In this document: in pieces, positions 18,203 through 27,047 of the stretch
Position numbering within the stretch: the stretch's first letter is position 1
Layout: each line of letters opens with the position of its first letter
NCBI GenBank assembly: GCA_910575625.1
Contig: CAJTFD010000003.1
Coordinates: 186,001 to 250,000 of the forward strand
Reading direction: 5' to 3'
Length of the DNA: 64,000 nt
From: Clostridia bacterium
GTDB taxonomy: Bacteria; Bacillota; Clostridia; Lachnospirales; Lachnospiraceae
Program-made: the position numbers and the translations under genes
The notes under the pieces: model-generated
The model's database searches: none
Told to the model about the DNA's origin: nothing
The model's input: the letters and a program-made list of their open reading frames with translations, nothing else

Positions 18203-20100
18203 ACTGCATCACAACCTCCTTCATCTGCCGTCCGCGCCAACAGCACCAATATCGTACGGGGCGGCACAGCCACATAGTCCTCCTCGATCTGCGGCTCCGT
18301 CAATCCCTTCAGCTCCTCCCCGCCGGTCTGTAAAATGATCTCCCACGTCCTATCCTCCGGGATGTTGGGGAGCGCCAGCCGCTGCGTCTCCCAGTACAGG
18401 TTACAGGCCAGATAGATAAGGCCCTGATCTGATCCTTTGGATCCCTCCGGCGCTCCTGCATCCCCATCTTCCCGCCCGTAGCCCTCACAGTACATGATCC
18501 CCACCTGACGGCTGGACGGTTCCATGTCCCCGTACCATGCCCTCTGCCCATGGTACGAGATGTCCGGGCAGCCCAGACAGCGGTAGTCGATGCCCTGAGG
18601 CTCCTTGGACATGTGCAGGACTCTATGCTCCCTGCGGAAAGCGATGGCCTCTTTTACAAAATCCGTCAGCTCCTGGAACCGTTTCGCCCGGCTCCAGTCC
18701 ACCCATCCGACCTCATTGTCCTGGCAATAGGCATTGTTGTTCCCCTGCTGGGAATTGCCGAACTCATCGCCCCCGTAGATCAAGGGCACGCCCTGACTCA
18801 GGAGCACCATCAAGAACGCATTTTTCACCTGGCGGCCGCGCAGCATCCGGACCGACCGTTTCCGGGTCTGCCCCTCTGCACCGCAGTTCCAGGAATAATT
18901 GTTGACAGTGCCGTCCCGGTTATCCTCCTGGTTCATCTCGTTGTGCTTTTTTTCAAAACAGACCATGTCCTGAAGGGTAAATCCATCCTGGTTCGCCATA
19001 TAATTGACTACCGCATGATCCTCCGGGTTTTTGCGCATCCGGGCCAGCGCGGCTCCCAGGACGTTTTCATCACCTTTGAGCCATCTTCGCAGATCCTCCT
19101 TAAAGCCGTCGTTGTATTCCGCCAGATTTTTATTCACAAGATCGCTTCCAGGACCGCCTCCAAGACCCTCGAACAGCAGCTTCGTCTGCCCCAGGAGCGG
19201 ATCAGCCGCCAAAAGACCCTGGGGAACCCCCTCCCCTACCAGATGGAAGCCATCCACATGATACATGATCTTCCAGTGCCTGAGCGCAGAGAGGACCAGC
19301 AACGGACTGCACTCCTGCGGGAAATAGAACTCCATGATACATTCGATCCCAGCCTGGTGGAGGGCTTTTACCAACCCCTGAAATTCCCGTATAGAATCGC
19401 CGCTGGCGCTATAAGCCGCCTTCGGAGCAAAATAATACCCTTTGGTATACCCCCAATAATTTACGGTAAATCTCTCTCTCACTTTATACGCATATTCCAG
19501 GGGCATCTCCTTGGGGATCATGACCTCCTGAAATTCATACGCCGGCATCAGCTCCAGAGCCGTGATCCCAAGCTCCTGAAGATAAGGGATCTTCTCCTGC
19601 AGCCCCGCAAACGTCCCTTTCCGGCGCACCTTTGAATTTTTATGCATCGTGTAGCCGCGCACATGGACCTTATAGATAAGTGTATCCTCATACGGTGTCT
19701 GCGGCGCACCTGGATCTTCCCAGGAAGATAAGTCCCGCGGGAAAAAACCGCCGCGCACCTGATGGGGGTTCCCCGGATCTGCCATCTCGCCGAAAGCCCC
19801 CAGCCCACACAGGACAGGCGCACAGGGATCCGGCGTCACTACACCGTCGATGCGATAATCATATTCCATATCCGCCGGATCGATCCCCGGGACGCTGATG
19901 GCACACACGCCGCCCATCCGGTACTGCTCTGTCAGCGGGATCTCCCGCTCTGGCTCCAGCTCCCCCTTCTTATACAACAGAAGGCTGACCTGACGGCCCT
20001 CCGGCACAGCCAGGGCAAAACTATATCCTTCCTGATCCTCCGTAACTCCCAATATCCTGGGGTTTCCCTTCCTCAAGCAGCCAAACCTTTTGTCTTCCAT
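18199..20100 (-). CDS. Glycogen-debranching-like GH13 protein with degenerate catalytic motifs
   Basis: A 633-residue relative of GlgX/isoamylase (GH13_11): N-terminal beta domain about 10-130, (beta/alpha)8 barrel about 140-540, C-terminal beta domain. The conserved motifs are altered. Region I is IMEFYFPQE (about 256-264) instead of DVVYNH; region II is VDGFHLVGEG (about 281) where VDGFRFDLA with the Asp nucleophile is expected; region III keeps a Glu in LLFEGLGGG; region IV is ANQDGFTL, with Gln for His. The frame is intact, so it is not a decayed gene. It is probably non-catalytic or has a changed mechanism. First gene of an overlapping three-gene operon; ATG follows GGAGGCCCGT. Confidence 0.85.
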   Translation of the reverse strand: MEDKRFGCLRKGNPRILGVTEDQEGYSFALAVPEGRQVSLLLYKKGELEPEREIPLTEQYRMGGVCAISVPGIDPADMEYDYRIDGVVTPDPCAPVLCGLGAFGEMADPGNPHQVRGGFFPRDLSSWEDPGAPQTPYEDTLIYKVHVRGYTMHKNSKVRRKGTFAGLQEKIPYLQELGITALELMPAYEFQEVMIPKEMPLEYAYKVRERFTVNYWGYTKGYYFAPKAAYSASGDSIREFQGLVKALHQAGIECIMEFYFPQECSPLLVLSALRHWKIMYHVDGFHLVGEGVPQGLLAADPLLGQTKLLFEGLGGGPGSDLVNKNLAEYNDGFKEDLRRWLKGDENVLGAALARMRKNPEDHAVVNYMANQDGFTLQDMVCFEKKHNEMNQEDNRDGTVNNYSWNCGAEGQTRKRSVRMLRGRQVKNAFLMVLLSQGVPLIYGGDEFGNSQQGNNNAYCQDNEVGWVDWSRAKRFQELTDFVKEAIAFRREHRVLHMSKEPQGIDYRCLGCPDISYHGQRAWYGDMEPSSRQVGIMYCEGYGREDGDAGAPEGSKGSDQGLIYLACNLYWETQRLALPNIPEDRTWEIILQTGGEELKGLTEPQIEEDYVAVPPRTILVLLARTADEGGCDAV

Positions 20101-20167
20101 ACGGGCCTCCTTTTTTGGTCGTTACTTTTGTATTCTATTTTCCTGTACAGCCGTATACATCCATGGA

Positions 20168-20923
20168 TCACAGATCCAGATCTAAAGTGACCGGGCAATG
20201 ATCCGACCCCATGACCTGGCTTAGGATCCCGGCATGTCTAAGAGAGCCTTTAAGCTCCGGCGACACGCAGAAATAGTCAATGCGCCACCCCGCGTTCCTG
20301 GCCCGGGCGTTGAAGCGGTAAGACCACCAGGAATATGCGCCCTCCAGATCCGGGTAAAAATACCGGAATGTGTCGATGAACCCGCTCTCCAATATCTTCG
20401 TGAAGCACGCCCGCTCCTCATCCGAAAATCCAGCGTGCCCGCGGTTGGCCTTCGGATTTTTCAGATCGATCTCCTGGTGGGCCACATTCAGATCCCCGCA
20501 GAAGATGACCGGGCAGTCCTCCCTCAGCCTGCACAGATGATCCAGGCAGTCCCGCTCCCACTCCATCCGATAGGAGAGCCGGGCCAGCCCATCCTGGGAG
20601 TTGGGCACATACATGTTGACCAGGTAAAAATCCGGAAATTTCAACGTGACCATACGCCCTTCCCTGTCATGGGCCTCGACGCCCATGCCGTAACGGACCT
20701 CCAGCGGCGTCTGCCTTGTAAAGACCGCCGTCCCGGAATAGCCTTTCTTCTGGGCATAGTCCCAATACTGCTCATAGCCCGGCAGGTCCAGCTCTACCTG
20801 CCCCGCCTGGCATTTACTCTCCTGGATGCAGAAGATATCCGCATCCGCTTCCCGGAAAAAATCCTCAAACCCTTTCTTCATACAGGCGCGTATGCCGTTC
20901 ACATTCCATGATACGAATCTCAT
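20168..20923 (-). CDS. xthA: Exodeoxyribonuclease III (AP endonuclease)
   Basis: DNA base-excision repair enzyme of 251 residues, cleaving at abasic sites and degrading 3' ends. All family motifs are seen: SWNVNGIRA at the start, IQESKCQ (metal Glu, about 33-39), GYSGTAVF, CGDLNVAH, WRIDYF and the catalytic GSDHCPVTL near the end. ATG 20923 is chosen because GGAGGAGAGT precedes it. It stands alone between the GH13-like operon and a divergent gene. Confidence 0.95.
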   Translation of the reverse strand: MRFVSWNVNGIRACMKKGFEDFFREADADIFCIQESKCQAGQVELDLPGYEQYWDYAQKKGYSGTAVFTRQTPLEVRYGMGVEAHDREGRMVTLKFPDFYLVNMYVPNSQDGLARLSYRMEWERDCLDHLCRLREDCPVIFCGDLNVAHQEIDLKNPKANRGHAGFSDEERACFTKILESGFIDTFRYFYPDLEGAYSWWSYRFNARARNAGWRIDYFCVSPELKGSLRHAGILSQVMGSDHCPVTLDLDL

Positions 20924-20981
20924 ACTCTCCTCCGACAATAACCGTCAGTAACAATATTATTATAGTTTTTTTCTCTGATCC

Positions 20982-21010
20982 TTGCAATCCCCTAATTTAT
21001 CTGTTAAAGT
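20982..21010 (+). promoter_or_regulatory. Candidate promoter of the DUF1292 gene
   Basis: TTGCAA, 17 bases, TAAAGT, 26 bases before the ATG; four of six bases match in each box. Confidence 0.4.
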
Positions 21011-21036
21011 AGATACAGAAAGTGAGGAGAAAAATC

Positions 21037-21432
21037 ATGTCGCAAGAAAATAATAAAGACTTACAGGGAGCTGCCTGCTCACCGGCGGACTGCGCTTCCT
21101 GCTCCAGCAACTGTTCATCCAATCTCACCCAGGGCAATACGCCCAACACCATCACCTTGACGATGGAGGACGACACCGAGGTGGCCTGCGCCATCCTGAC
21201 TGTATTCCCGTTGGACAAGAAGGAATACATCGCCCTCCTGCCCCTGGACGACCAGGGCAAGAACAACGACGGCGAAGTCTTCCTGTACGCCTTCAGCAAG
21301 ACAGAACAAGGTGACCCCATCCTGGCCAACATCGAAGACGACGATGAGTATAAGGCCGCCACAGAAGCCTTTGACACGATCTTGGAAAATGCCCGAAAAG
21401 ACGAGGCCGCAGGCGTACCCATCGAGGAATGA
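21037..21432 (+). CDS. DUF1292 family acidic protein
   Basis: A 131-residue acidic cytoplasmic protein. The central part (NTITLTMEDDTEVACAIL ... YIALLPLD ... EVFLYAF) matches the DUF1292/YrzB-like family of Firmicutes, function unknown. It has an unusual N-terminal extension with five Cys (CSPADCASCSSNCSS), which could bind metal. The tail is predicted helix. ATG 21037 follows GAGGAGAAA. A strong terminator follows. In many relatives the gene lies near yrrK-type genes, which is not the case here. Confidence 0.8.
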   Translation: MSQENNKDLQGAACSPADCASCSSNCSSNLTQGNTPNTITLTMEDDTEVACAILTVFPLDKKEYIALLPLDDQGKNNDGEVFLYAFSKTEQGDPILANIEDDDEYKAATEAFDTILENARKDEAAGVPIEE

Positions 21433-21453
21433 TGACCGTCGATAACAGCCACT

Positions 21454-21483
21454 GATCCCGCCCTGTGCGGGATCTTTTTTATC
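21454..21483 (+). terminator. Rho-independent terminator
   Basis: GATCCCGC, loop CCTGT, GCGGGATC, then TTTTTTAT. Perfect eight-pair stem. Confidence 0.92.
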
Positions 21484-21502
21484 TTATAGGATCTTGTGAT
21501 AT

Positions 21503-22030
21503 CTATGACCGGCCGGTGGTGCTCCCCAGGCCGCCATTGCGCACCGCTTCTGCCCCATCATCCACCGTAATGCCATATTCCAGGAAGATCCCCTGCATAA
21601 ACCCGGTCCCAGCGGGGATGGTCAGCGCCCTGCCCTCCTGGCTGTCATTGGTGATCTTCGCCAGGATATGCCCTTCATTATCCGAATAAAAATAATCGCT
21701 GTCGATCACACCCACTGTGTTATCCAACTGCATACGGTACTTAAAGCCCAGGCCGCTCCTTGGATAACATGTCAGGACCCACCCCTCGTCCATCTCCGCC
21801 CGGATGCCTGTGGGGACCTTGATACCCTCCCCAGGGGCCAGAATGATCTCCATAGGCGCGTAAAAATCATACCCCGCGCTCCCCCTGGTCGCCCGCTGCG
21901 GAAGCCGGATGTCCTGATAGATCTCCTGGATCTCTTTATCCTGCCGGATCGCCTGGCCGCCGAAGATATCCATCCAATCCTCACAGAACCTCTGGAAACT
22001 CACTTTGTAAAATCTCGCTATCCGCCTCAT
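21503..22030 (-). CDS. dut: Deoxyuridine 5'-triphosphate nucleotidohydrolase (dUTPase)
   Basis: Trimeric dUTPase of 175 residues converting dUTP to dUMP and pyrophosphate. Motif 1 is RGSAGYDFYAP (about 47-57), motif 2 PRSGLGFK (about 90-97), motif 3 NTVGVIDSDYF (about 103-113) and the C-terminal motif 5 RNGGLGSTTG. An N-terminal extension of about 40 residues precedes the fold. GGAGGGAGAC precedes ATG 22030. It follows nrdG by 27 bases, so both genes of deoxynucleotide metabolism are probably co-transcribed. Confidence 0.92.
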   Translation of the reverse strand: MRRIARFYKVSFQRFCEDWMDIFGGQAIRQDKEIQEIYQDIRLPQRATRGSAGYDFYAPMEIILAPGEGIKVPTGIRAEMDEGWVLTCYPRSGLGFKYRMQLDNTVGVIDSDYFYSDNEGHILAKITNDSQEGRALTIPAGTGFMQGIFLEYGITVDDGAEAVRNGGLGSTTGRS

Positions 22031-22057
22031 GTCTCCCTCCGTTTTTCCTTTGCATGA

Positions 22058-22546
22058 TCACGCCCAGAGGATCACCCGCCCCTGATCCAGGGACTTTTTC
22101 ACATCGATGACCCTCTGGTTGCTGCTGCCCACCCACTGCAGGCCCAATTCTTTTTTCCCCACCTGGAATTCCCCGTCCGCCAGTACATCCAGGTACGCGA
22201 TGATCTCCTGGTCTTTCACCTCTTCCCACAGGTATCCTGTGTAGAGCCAGATGGTCTTCTGCGGATATTCCCGGCGGATATTCCGGGCCAGAGCCGTGAC
22301 TTCTGTGATGTTCTGGATGTGCAGGGGGTCGCCGCCGCTGAATGTGATCCCGGAGATATAGTCCTTGTCCAGCTCCCGGAAGATCTCTTGCCGCTCCGCC
22401 TCGGTAAAGGGAAGCCCCCCGTTCGGATCCCAGGTGATGGGATTCTGGCAATGTGGACAACAGTGGACGCACCCGGACACCCATAAGACTACCCGCAGAC
22501 CGGAACCATTTAACATATCGTCCTTCGTAATATTATGGTAACGCAC
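22058..22546 (-). CDS. nrdG: Anaerobic ribonucleotide reductase activating protein
   Basis: Radical-SAM activase of 162 residues that puts the glycyl radical on NrdD. The cluster motif CVHCCPHC (CX3CX2C, about 26-33) and FSGGDPL (about 70-76) are intact. Start is GTG 22546 after AGGAGAAAA. No nrdD is visible in the window. A second, closely related nrdG of exactly the same homologous length (489 bases) lies in the prophage at 56332-56820; by eye the two proteins are about 78% identical. Confidence 0.94.
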   Translation of the reverse strand: MRYHNITKDDMLNGSGLRVVLWVSGCVHCCPHCQNPITWDPNGGLPFTEAERQEIFRELDKDYISGITFSGGDPLHIQNITEVTALARNIRREYPQKTIWLYTGYLWEEVKDQEIIAYLDVLADGEFQVGKKELGLQWVGSSNQRVIDVKKSLDQGRVILWA

Positions 22547-22567
22547 ACTTTTCTCCTATGATCTAGC

Positions 22568-22613
22568 GCTCCATCCAGACAGATCCAGACTTCAATCCCT
22601 GCCTGGCTGGAGC
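22568..22613. repeat. Palindromic element related to the 8464-8650 arms
   Basis: GCTCCATCCAG (22568-22578) and CTGGCTGGAGC (22603-22613) pair over 10 of 11 bases. CTCCATCC / GGAG arms recur at 8484-8492 and 8630-8638, suggesting a dispersed palindrome family. Confidence 0.45.
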
Positions 22614-22624
22614 ACTGGATCTCA

Positions 22625-22681
22625 TATATAAAAAGAAGCCGCCGCATGATCACAACTACTCATTGTCCGCAGCAGCCTTCC
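22625..22681 (-). terminator. Terminator of pnp
   Basis: On the minus strand GAAG-G-CTGCTGC pairs with GCGGCGGCTTC (one bulge, two G-U pairs), followed by TTTTTATAT, 9 bases after the pnp stop. Confidence 0.75.
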
Positions 22682-22689
22682 TTTTCACT

Positions 22690-24783
22690 TTACGCGTCCG
22701 CCGGAAGATCTTTTATGCTGAAACTGATCCGGCCCATCCGGTCTTTCCCCATACAGATGACTTTCACCATGTCTCCCAGTGTCAGCACATCCTCAACCCG
22801 GTTGACCCGCTTCTTGGCCATCTTCGAGATGTGGACCAGCCCTTCTTTGCCCGGCGCGAATTCCAGGAACGCGCCAAATTCCTTGATGCTCACAACCTTG
22901 CCCACGAAGATCTGTCCGGCTTCAAAATCCGTCGTGATGATCCGCACCATCTCAGCCGCTTTGTCCATCCCCTCCTGCTCTGTGCCGCAGATCGATACGG
23001 CCCCGTCGTCGGAAATGTCGATCTTCACGCCGGTCTCATCGATGATCTGGTTGATGGTCTTGCCGCGCTGGCCCACCACATCCCCGATCTTCTGCGGATC
23101 GATCTGGATCTGGATGATCTTCGGTGCGTACGGACCCACGGATCCCCTGGGTCTGTCGATGCAGGGCTCCATGATCTCCGTCAGGATATACTCACGGGCT
23201 TCCTTCGTCCTGCGGATGGCTTCCTCCACGATCGGCCTGGTCAGCCCGTGGATCTTGATGTCCATCTGGATAGCCGTGATGCCGTCGTGTGTCCCGGCCA
23301 CTTTGAAATCCATGTCGCCGAAAAAGTCTTCCAGGCCCTGGATGTCCGTGAGGACCACATAATCGTCGTCCGTCTCCCCGGTCACCAGCCCTGTGGAGAT
23401 CCCAGCCACCGGCTTTTTGATCGGAACGCCTGCCGCCATCAGCGACAATGTGGAACCACAGATGCTGGCCTGGGATGTGGAACCGTTTGATTCAAAGGTC
23501 TCCGACACGGTGCGGATCGCGTAGGGAAATTCCTCCTCGGAGGGGAGTACAGGCAGCAATGCCTTCTCCGCCAGCGCGCCATGTCCGATCTCCCTGCGCC
23601 CCGGTCCCCTGGACGGACGTGTCTCGCCCACAGAGTAGGACGGGAAATTGTAATGGTGCATATATCTCTTGGACGTCTCCATCTCATCCAGCCCGTCGAT
23701 CCTCTGCGCATCCGCAAGGGGCGCAAGCGTGGTGATCGTACAGATCTGAGTCTGTCCCCGGGTGAACATTCCGGAGCCGTGCACCCTGGGCACGATGTCG
23801 ATCTCCGCCGCCAGGGGACGGATCTGGGTGATCTCCCTCCCGTCGGGACGCTTGTGATCTTTTAGGATCATCTTGCGCACGGTCTTCTTCTGGTACTGAT
23901 AGACCGCATCGTCGATGAAAGGCAGCCATTCCTCTTTCTCCGCCCAGGCTTCCTCCAGACGGTCCTTGATCGCGCGGATGTTCGCCTCCCGCACCTGCTT
24001 CTCATCGGTAAAGACGGCGTCCTCCATCTCCTGAGCCGACACCATCTCCATCAGCGCATCCACGACTTCCTGGGGCACTGCATAACTGTCATACTCGTGT
24101 TTCGGTTTCCCCACCTCAGCGATGATCGTGTCAAAAAAGGCGATGACCTCCTGGTTGATCTCATGGGCTTTGTAGATCGCCTCGATCATCTTGTCCTCCG
24201 GGATCTCATTGGCCCCAGCCTCGATCATGATCACCTTTTCCCGGGTGGAGGCCACTGTGAGCTGTAAATCTGATACGTCTTTCTGCGCCAGGGACGGATT
24301 GATGATATATTCCCCTCCGATCATCCCTATCTGGGTGGACGCACAGGGCCCGTCAAAGGGGATGTCCGAGATGCTGGCAGCCAGAGCGGATCCCAACATC
24401 GCCGGGATCTCCGGATTGCACTCCGGGTCCACGGACATGACCAGGTTGTTCAATGTGACATCGTTTCTGTAATCTTTTGGGAACAGCGGCCGCATGGGTC
24501 GGTCGATCACCCGGGAGGTGAGCACTGAATGCTCGCTGGCCTTGCCCTCCCGCTTATTGAATCCGCCTGGGATCTTGCCCACGGCATACATCTTTTCTTC
24601 ATATTCTACACTTAAAGGAAAGAAATCGATCCCTTCCCGCGGCTTCTCGGATGCGGTGGCAGTGGACAGCACGGTGGTATCACCATAGAACATCAGCGCC
24701 GCGCCATTGGCCTGTCCGGCTACACGGCCGATGTCGATGCGCAGTGTCCTGCCCGCCAGTTCCATAGAATAACTCTTGTACAT
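22690..24783 (-). CDS. pnp: Polyribonucleotide nucleotidyltransferase (PNPase)
   Basis: Phosphorolytic 3'-5' exoribonuclease of 697 residues. Two RNase PH cores are visible (first ending with GKREGKASEHSVL-type and RPMRPLFP; second with REIGHGALAEKALLP and the catalytic DIQGLEDFFGDMDFK region), then a KH domain (VGPYAPKIIQIQI ... GQRGKTINQI) and an S1 domain (GQIFVGKVVSIKEFGAFLEF). ATG 24783 is chosen because AAAGGAAG precedes it and MYKSYSMELAGR is the family N-terminus. It lies downstream of rpsO with a terminator-like hairpin between, as in many bacteria. Confidence 0.96.
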   Translation of the reverse strand: MYKSYSMELAGRTLRIDIGRVAGQANGAALMFYGDTTVLSTATASEKPREGIDFFPLSVEYEEKMYAVGKIPGGFNKREGKASEHSVLTSRVIDRPMRPLFPKDYRNDVTLNNLVMSVDPECNPEIPAMLGSALAASISDIPFDGPCASTQIGMIGGEYIINPSLAQKDVSDLQLTVASTREKVIMIEAGANEIPEDKMIEAIYKAHEINQEVIAFFDTIIAEVGKPKHEYDSYAVPQEVVDALMEMVSAQEMEDAVFTDEKQVREANIRAIKDRLEEAWAEKEEWLPFIDDAVYQYQKKTVRKMILKDHKRPDGREITQIRPLAAEIDIVPRVHGSGMFTRGQTQICTITTLAPLADAQRIDGLDEMETSKRYMHHYNFPSYSVGETRPSRGPGRREIGHGALAEKALLPVLPSEEEFPYAIRTVSETFESNGSTSQASICGSTLSLMAAGVPIKKPVAGISTGLVTGETDDDYVVLTDIQGLEDFFGDMDFKVAGTHDGITAIQMDIKIHGLTRPIVEEAIRRTKEAREYILTEIMEPCIDRPRGSVGPYAPKIIQIQIDPQKIGDVVGQRGKTINQIIDETGVKIDISDDGAVSICGTEQEGMDKAAEMVRIITTDFEAGQIFVGKVVSIKEFGAFLEFAPGKEGLVHISKMAKKRVNRVEDVLTLGDMVKVICMGKDRMGRISFSIKDLPADA

Positions 24784-24820
24784 ATATAAATCTTCCTTTC
24801 TTAACACAGATTCAATACAG

Positions 24821-24849
24821 ATATCAAAAGGGGCGGATCGCCCGCCCCC
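24821..24849 (-). terminator. rpsO-pnp intergenic hairpin (attenuator)
   Basis: Seven-pair GC stem GGGGCGG, loop GCGAT, CCGCCCC, then TTTTGAT on the minus strand, just after the rpsO stop. Likely partial terminator or processing site that lowers pnp expression. Confidence 0.75.
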
Positions 24850-24864
24850 AAACTGCATGATACC

Positions 24865-25131
24865 TTATTTCCGAAGCCCCAATCTCTCGATCAGTGAACG
24901 GTATCTCTCAATGTCAGTTTTCTTCAAATAAGCTAACAATCCGCGTCTTTGACCTACCATTTTCAAAAGTCCACGTCTGGAATGATGATCCTTATGGTGT
25001 ACTTTCAAATGCTCCGTCAACTCCTGGATCCTCGCCGTCAGGACCGCAACCTGCACCTCCGGCGAACCGGTGTCGCCTTCTGTCCTGGCATATTCCTTCA
25101 TGATCGCGGTCTTCTTTTCTTTTGAGATCAT
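24865..25131 (-). CDS. rpsO: 30S ribosomal protein S15
   Basis: Small-subunit protein of 88 residues binding 16S rRNA. The conserved [17 protein letters not shown] (about 19-35) and [19 protein letters not shown] (about 45-63) are intact and the length is normal. GGAGGAGATTAAAAG precedes ATG 25131. A strong promoter and a leader hairpin lie upstream; S15 genes are often autoregulated through their leader. Confidence 0.98.
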   Translation of the reverse strand: MISKEKKTAIMKEYARTEGDTGSPEVQVAVLTARIQELTEHLKVHHKDHHSRRGLLKMVGQRRGLLAYLKKTDIERYRSLIERLGLRK

Positions 25132-25166
25132 CTTTTAATCTCCTCCTTCATCCTTGTCTGGTATCC

Positions 25167-25189
25167 GTATCCTTCGGATACTTTTTTTT
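25167..25189. promoter_or_regulatory. Hairpin in the rpsO leader
   Basis: GTATCC, TTC, GGATAC followed by TTTTTTTT on the plus strand. It lies 36 bases before rpsO and could be part of an S15 autoregulatory leader on the minus strand or a terminator for plus-strand transcription. Confidence 0.5.
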
Positions 25190-25260
25190 ATGATCGCCGC
25201 ATATTAAGAAATGGTCGGAGAGTCCGTTTTCCGAATATGGGCTGTTTTCACACTTTTCAT

Positions 25261-25289
25261 AGTATAGCATAGATGAGATTTCTTGTAAA
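25261..25289 (-). promoter_or_regulatory. Sigma-A promoter of rpsO-pnp
   Basis: TTTACA, 17 bases, TATACT on the minus strand, 130 bases before rpsO; five of six bases match in each box. The long leader fits translational autoregulation. Confidence 0.75.
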
Positions 25290-25384
25290 CTATTTTCTTT
25301 TTGTTTTATCAAATACAAAGTGTTCATTGATATTTCATAAATACACATTGAAAAACGATCCACAATGTGTGTCCACTGCCCGCT

Positions 25385-27016
25385 TCATCCCTCCGGCTCC
25401 TCCGATATGGAGAAAGCGATATTCGTGGCATGGTCGGAGACCCTCTCCAGCCCGGAGACGATATCCGAGTAGATCATCCCCGCCGCCGGGGTGCACTCAT
25501 GTCTGGTGAGCCGGTCCACATGATCCTGCTGGAGCCTGCGCTCCATCTCATCCACCTGGTCCTCCAGATCTAAGATCTCCTGCATATGTTCCTGGTTGTT
25601 GTTGGAGAACATGTCCAGGGCATACACGGTGATCTTGACCACCATCCCCAGCATCTCTGTGAGGCTCTCCCTGGCCTGAGCGCTTATATCCAGGCTCTGG
25701 TCAATGCGCATCTGCGCCGCATCCGCCACGTTTTCCGCATGGTCCCCGATGCGCTCGATGTCGTTGGCCACATGGAACAGCCCGCCGATGCTGCGGGCGT
25801 CGTCCACAGGGATCGTGGTCTGGTTGAGAGCCACCAGATAATCTGTGATGGCCTCGTTGAGGAAATCGATATTTTTCTCCACCTCGTAGACCTCCCGGAT
25901 CTTCTTCTCATCCTGGTCCAGGAGACCGTCCATGGCCCGTTTCAGGTTGTCAATAGCCATATAGCCCATGCGCTCCAGCTCCCTTGTAGCATCAAACACA
26001 GCCGTCGCCGGGGAGAACACATTCTTCTCGCCGATAAATTCCAGTTCCATGCCCTCTTCCGCTGTCTGTTCTTTTCCCGGTATGATCTTGTAGGTCAGCT
26101 TTACGATCCACTGGATGAACGGGAAGAGGATGATCACTTCCACCACCTTGATGATCGTATGGGCGTTGGCCACCTCACGGGCCGGATTATGACCGGAGAT
26201 CTGCTCGATAAAGCCGGTGACCGGGTCTAAAGCCAGCGTCAGGATGATCAAGATCGGGATGGAACCGATCACGTTGAACAGGAAATGGATCCAAGCCGCC
26301 CTCTTTGCCTCCTGTTTGCCGCCCAAGCTGGCTAATAATGCGGATACACAGGAGCCCACATTACAGCCCAGGATGATGAAGAAGCAGATTGAGATCTCCA
26401 AAAGCCCCTGGCTGGCCAAAAGTAACACGATACCCACCGTGGCCGAAGAACTCTGCAGGATCGCCGTTATCACAAATCCCATCAGGACCGCCAGGTAATG
26501 ATTTTCCAAAGATCCCAAGAGCTGGGTGATCATCGGGGATTCTTTCAGCACCGCCATGGAACCGGACATCGTGGAGAGTCCCATGAATAAGATACCGAAC
26601 CCTAAGACTACTTCCCCAAACCGGATGACTTTCTGATTTTTGCAAAAGCCGTTCATGACCACACCGATCATGATGAACATAGGCGCCCACTCTGACAAGT
26701 TAAAGGAGATCAGCTGGGAGGTCACGGTGGTACCGATGTTGGCACCCATGATCACCCCCGCCGCCTGCATCAGGTTCATCAGCCCGGAATTGACAAAACT
26801 GACCACCATCACCGTGGTCGCACTGGAGGACTGGATGATCGCCGTGAACAGTACGCCCACCAGCATCCCCACAAAGCGGTTCTTTGTGAAAAATTCCAGC
26901 ACGCTCCTCATCTTCGCGCCAGCCACTTTCTCCAGGCCGTCGCTCATCAATTTCATTCCATACAAAAAGAGGCCCAGGCCTCCCATCAGTCCCAGAACAA
27001 CACTCAGTACTGACAT
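25385..27016 (-). CDS. Na/Pi cotransporter family protein with PhoU-like domain
   Basis: Membrane protein of 543 residues. Two PNaS-type repeats with the QSSSATT (about 56-62) and LQSSSATVGI (about 184) sodium/phosphate motifs within about eight membrane segments (1-300), followed by a cytoplasmic PhoU-like four-helix domain (about 330-540). ATG 27016 follows GGAGGGAGC. It comes 31 bases after ribF and could be read from that operon. Function: probably sodium-coupled phosphate movement. Confidence 0.9.
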   Translation of the reverse strand: MSVLSVVLGLMGGLGLFLYGMKLMSDGLEKVAGAKMRSVLEFFTKNRFVGMLVGVLFTAIIQSSSATTVMVVSFVNSGLMNLMQAAGVIMGANIGTTVTSQLISFNLSEWAPMFIMIGVVMNGFCKNQKVIRFGEVVLGFGILFMGLSTMSGSMAVLKESPMITQLLGSLENHYLAVLMGFVITAILQSSSATVGIVLLLASQGLLEISICFFIILGCNVGSCVSALLASLGGKQEAKRAAWIHFLFNVIGSIPILIILTLALDPVTGFIEQISGHNPAREVANAHTIIKVVEVIILFPFIQWIVKLTYKIIPGKEQTAEEGMELEFIGEKNVFSPATAVFDATRELERMGYMAIDNLKRAMDGLLDQDEKKIREVYEVEKNIDFLNEAITDYLVALNQTTIPVDDARSIGGLFHVANDIERIGDHAENVADAAQMRIDQSLDISAQARESLTEMLGMVVKITVYALDMFSNNNQEHMQEILDLEDQVDEMERRLQQDHVDRLTRHECTPAAGMIYSDIVSGLERVSDHATNIAFSISEEPEG

Positions 27017-27047
27017 GCTCCCTCCATTCTTTGTGTATGCCACACAT

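Noticed and set aside
18550-19635. 361-residue plus-strand frame opposite the GH13-like gene
   Set aside because: Antisense shadow with repetitive His/Leu/Arg composition; the minus-strand frame has family motifs and a ribosome site.
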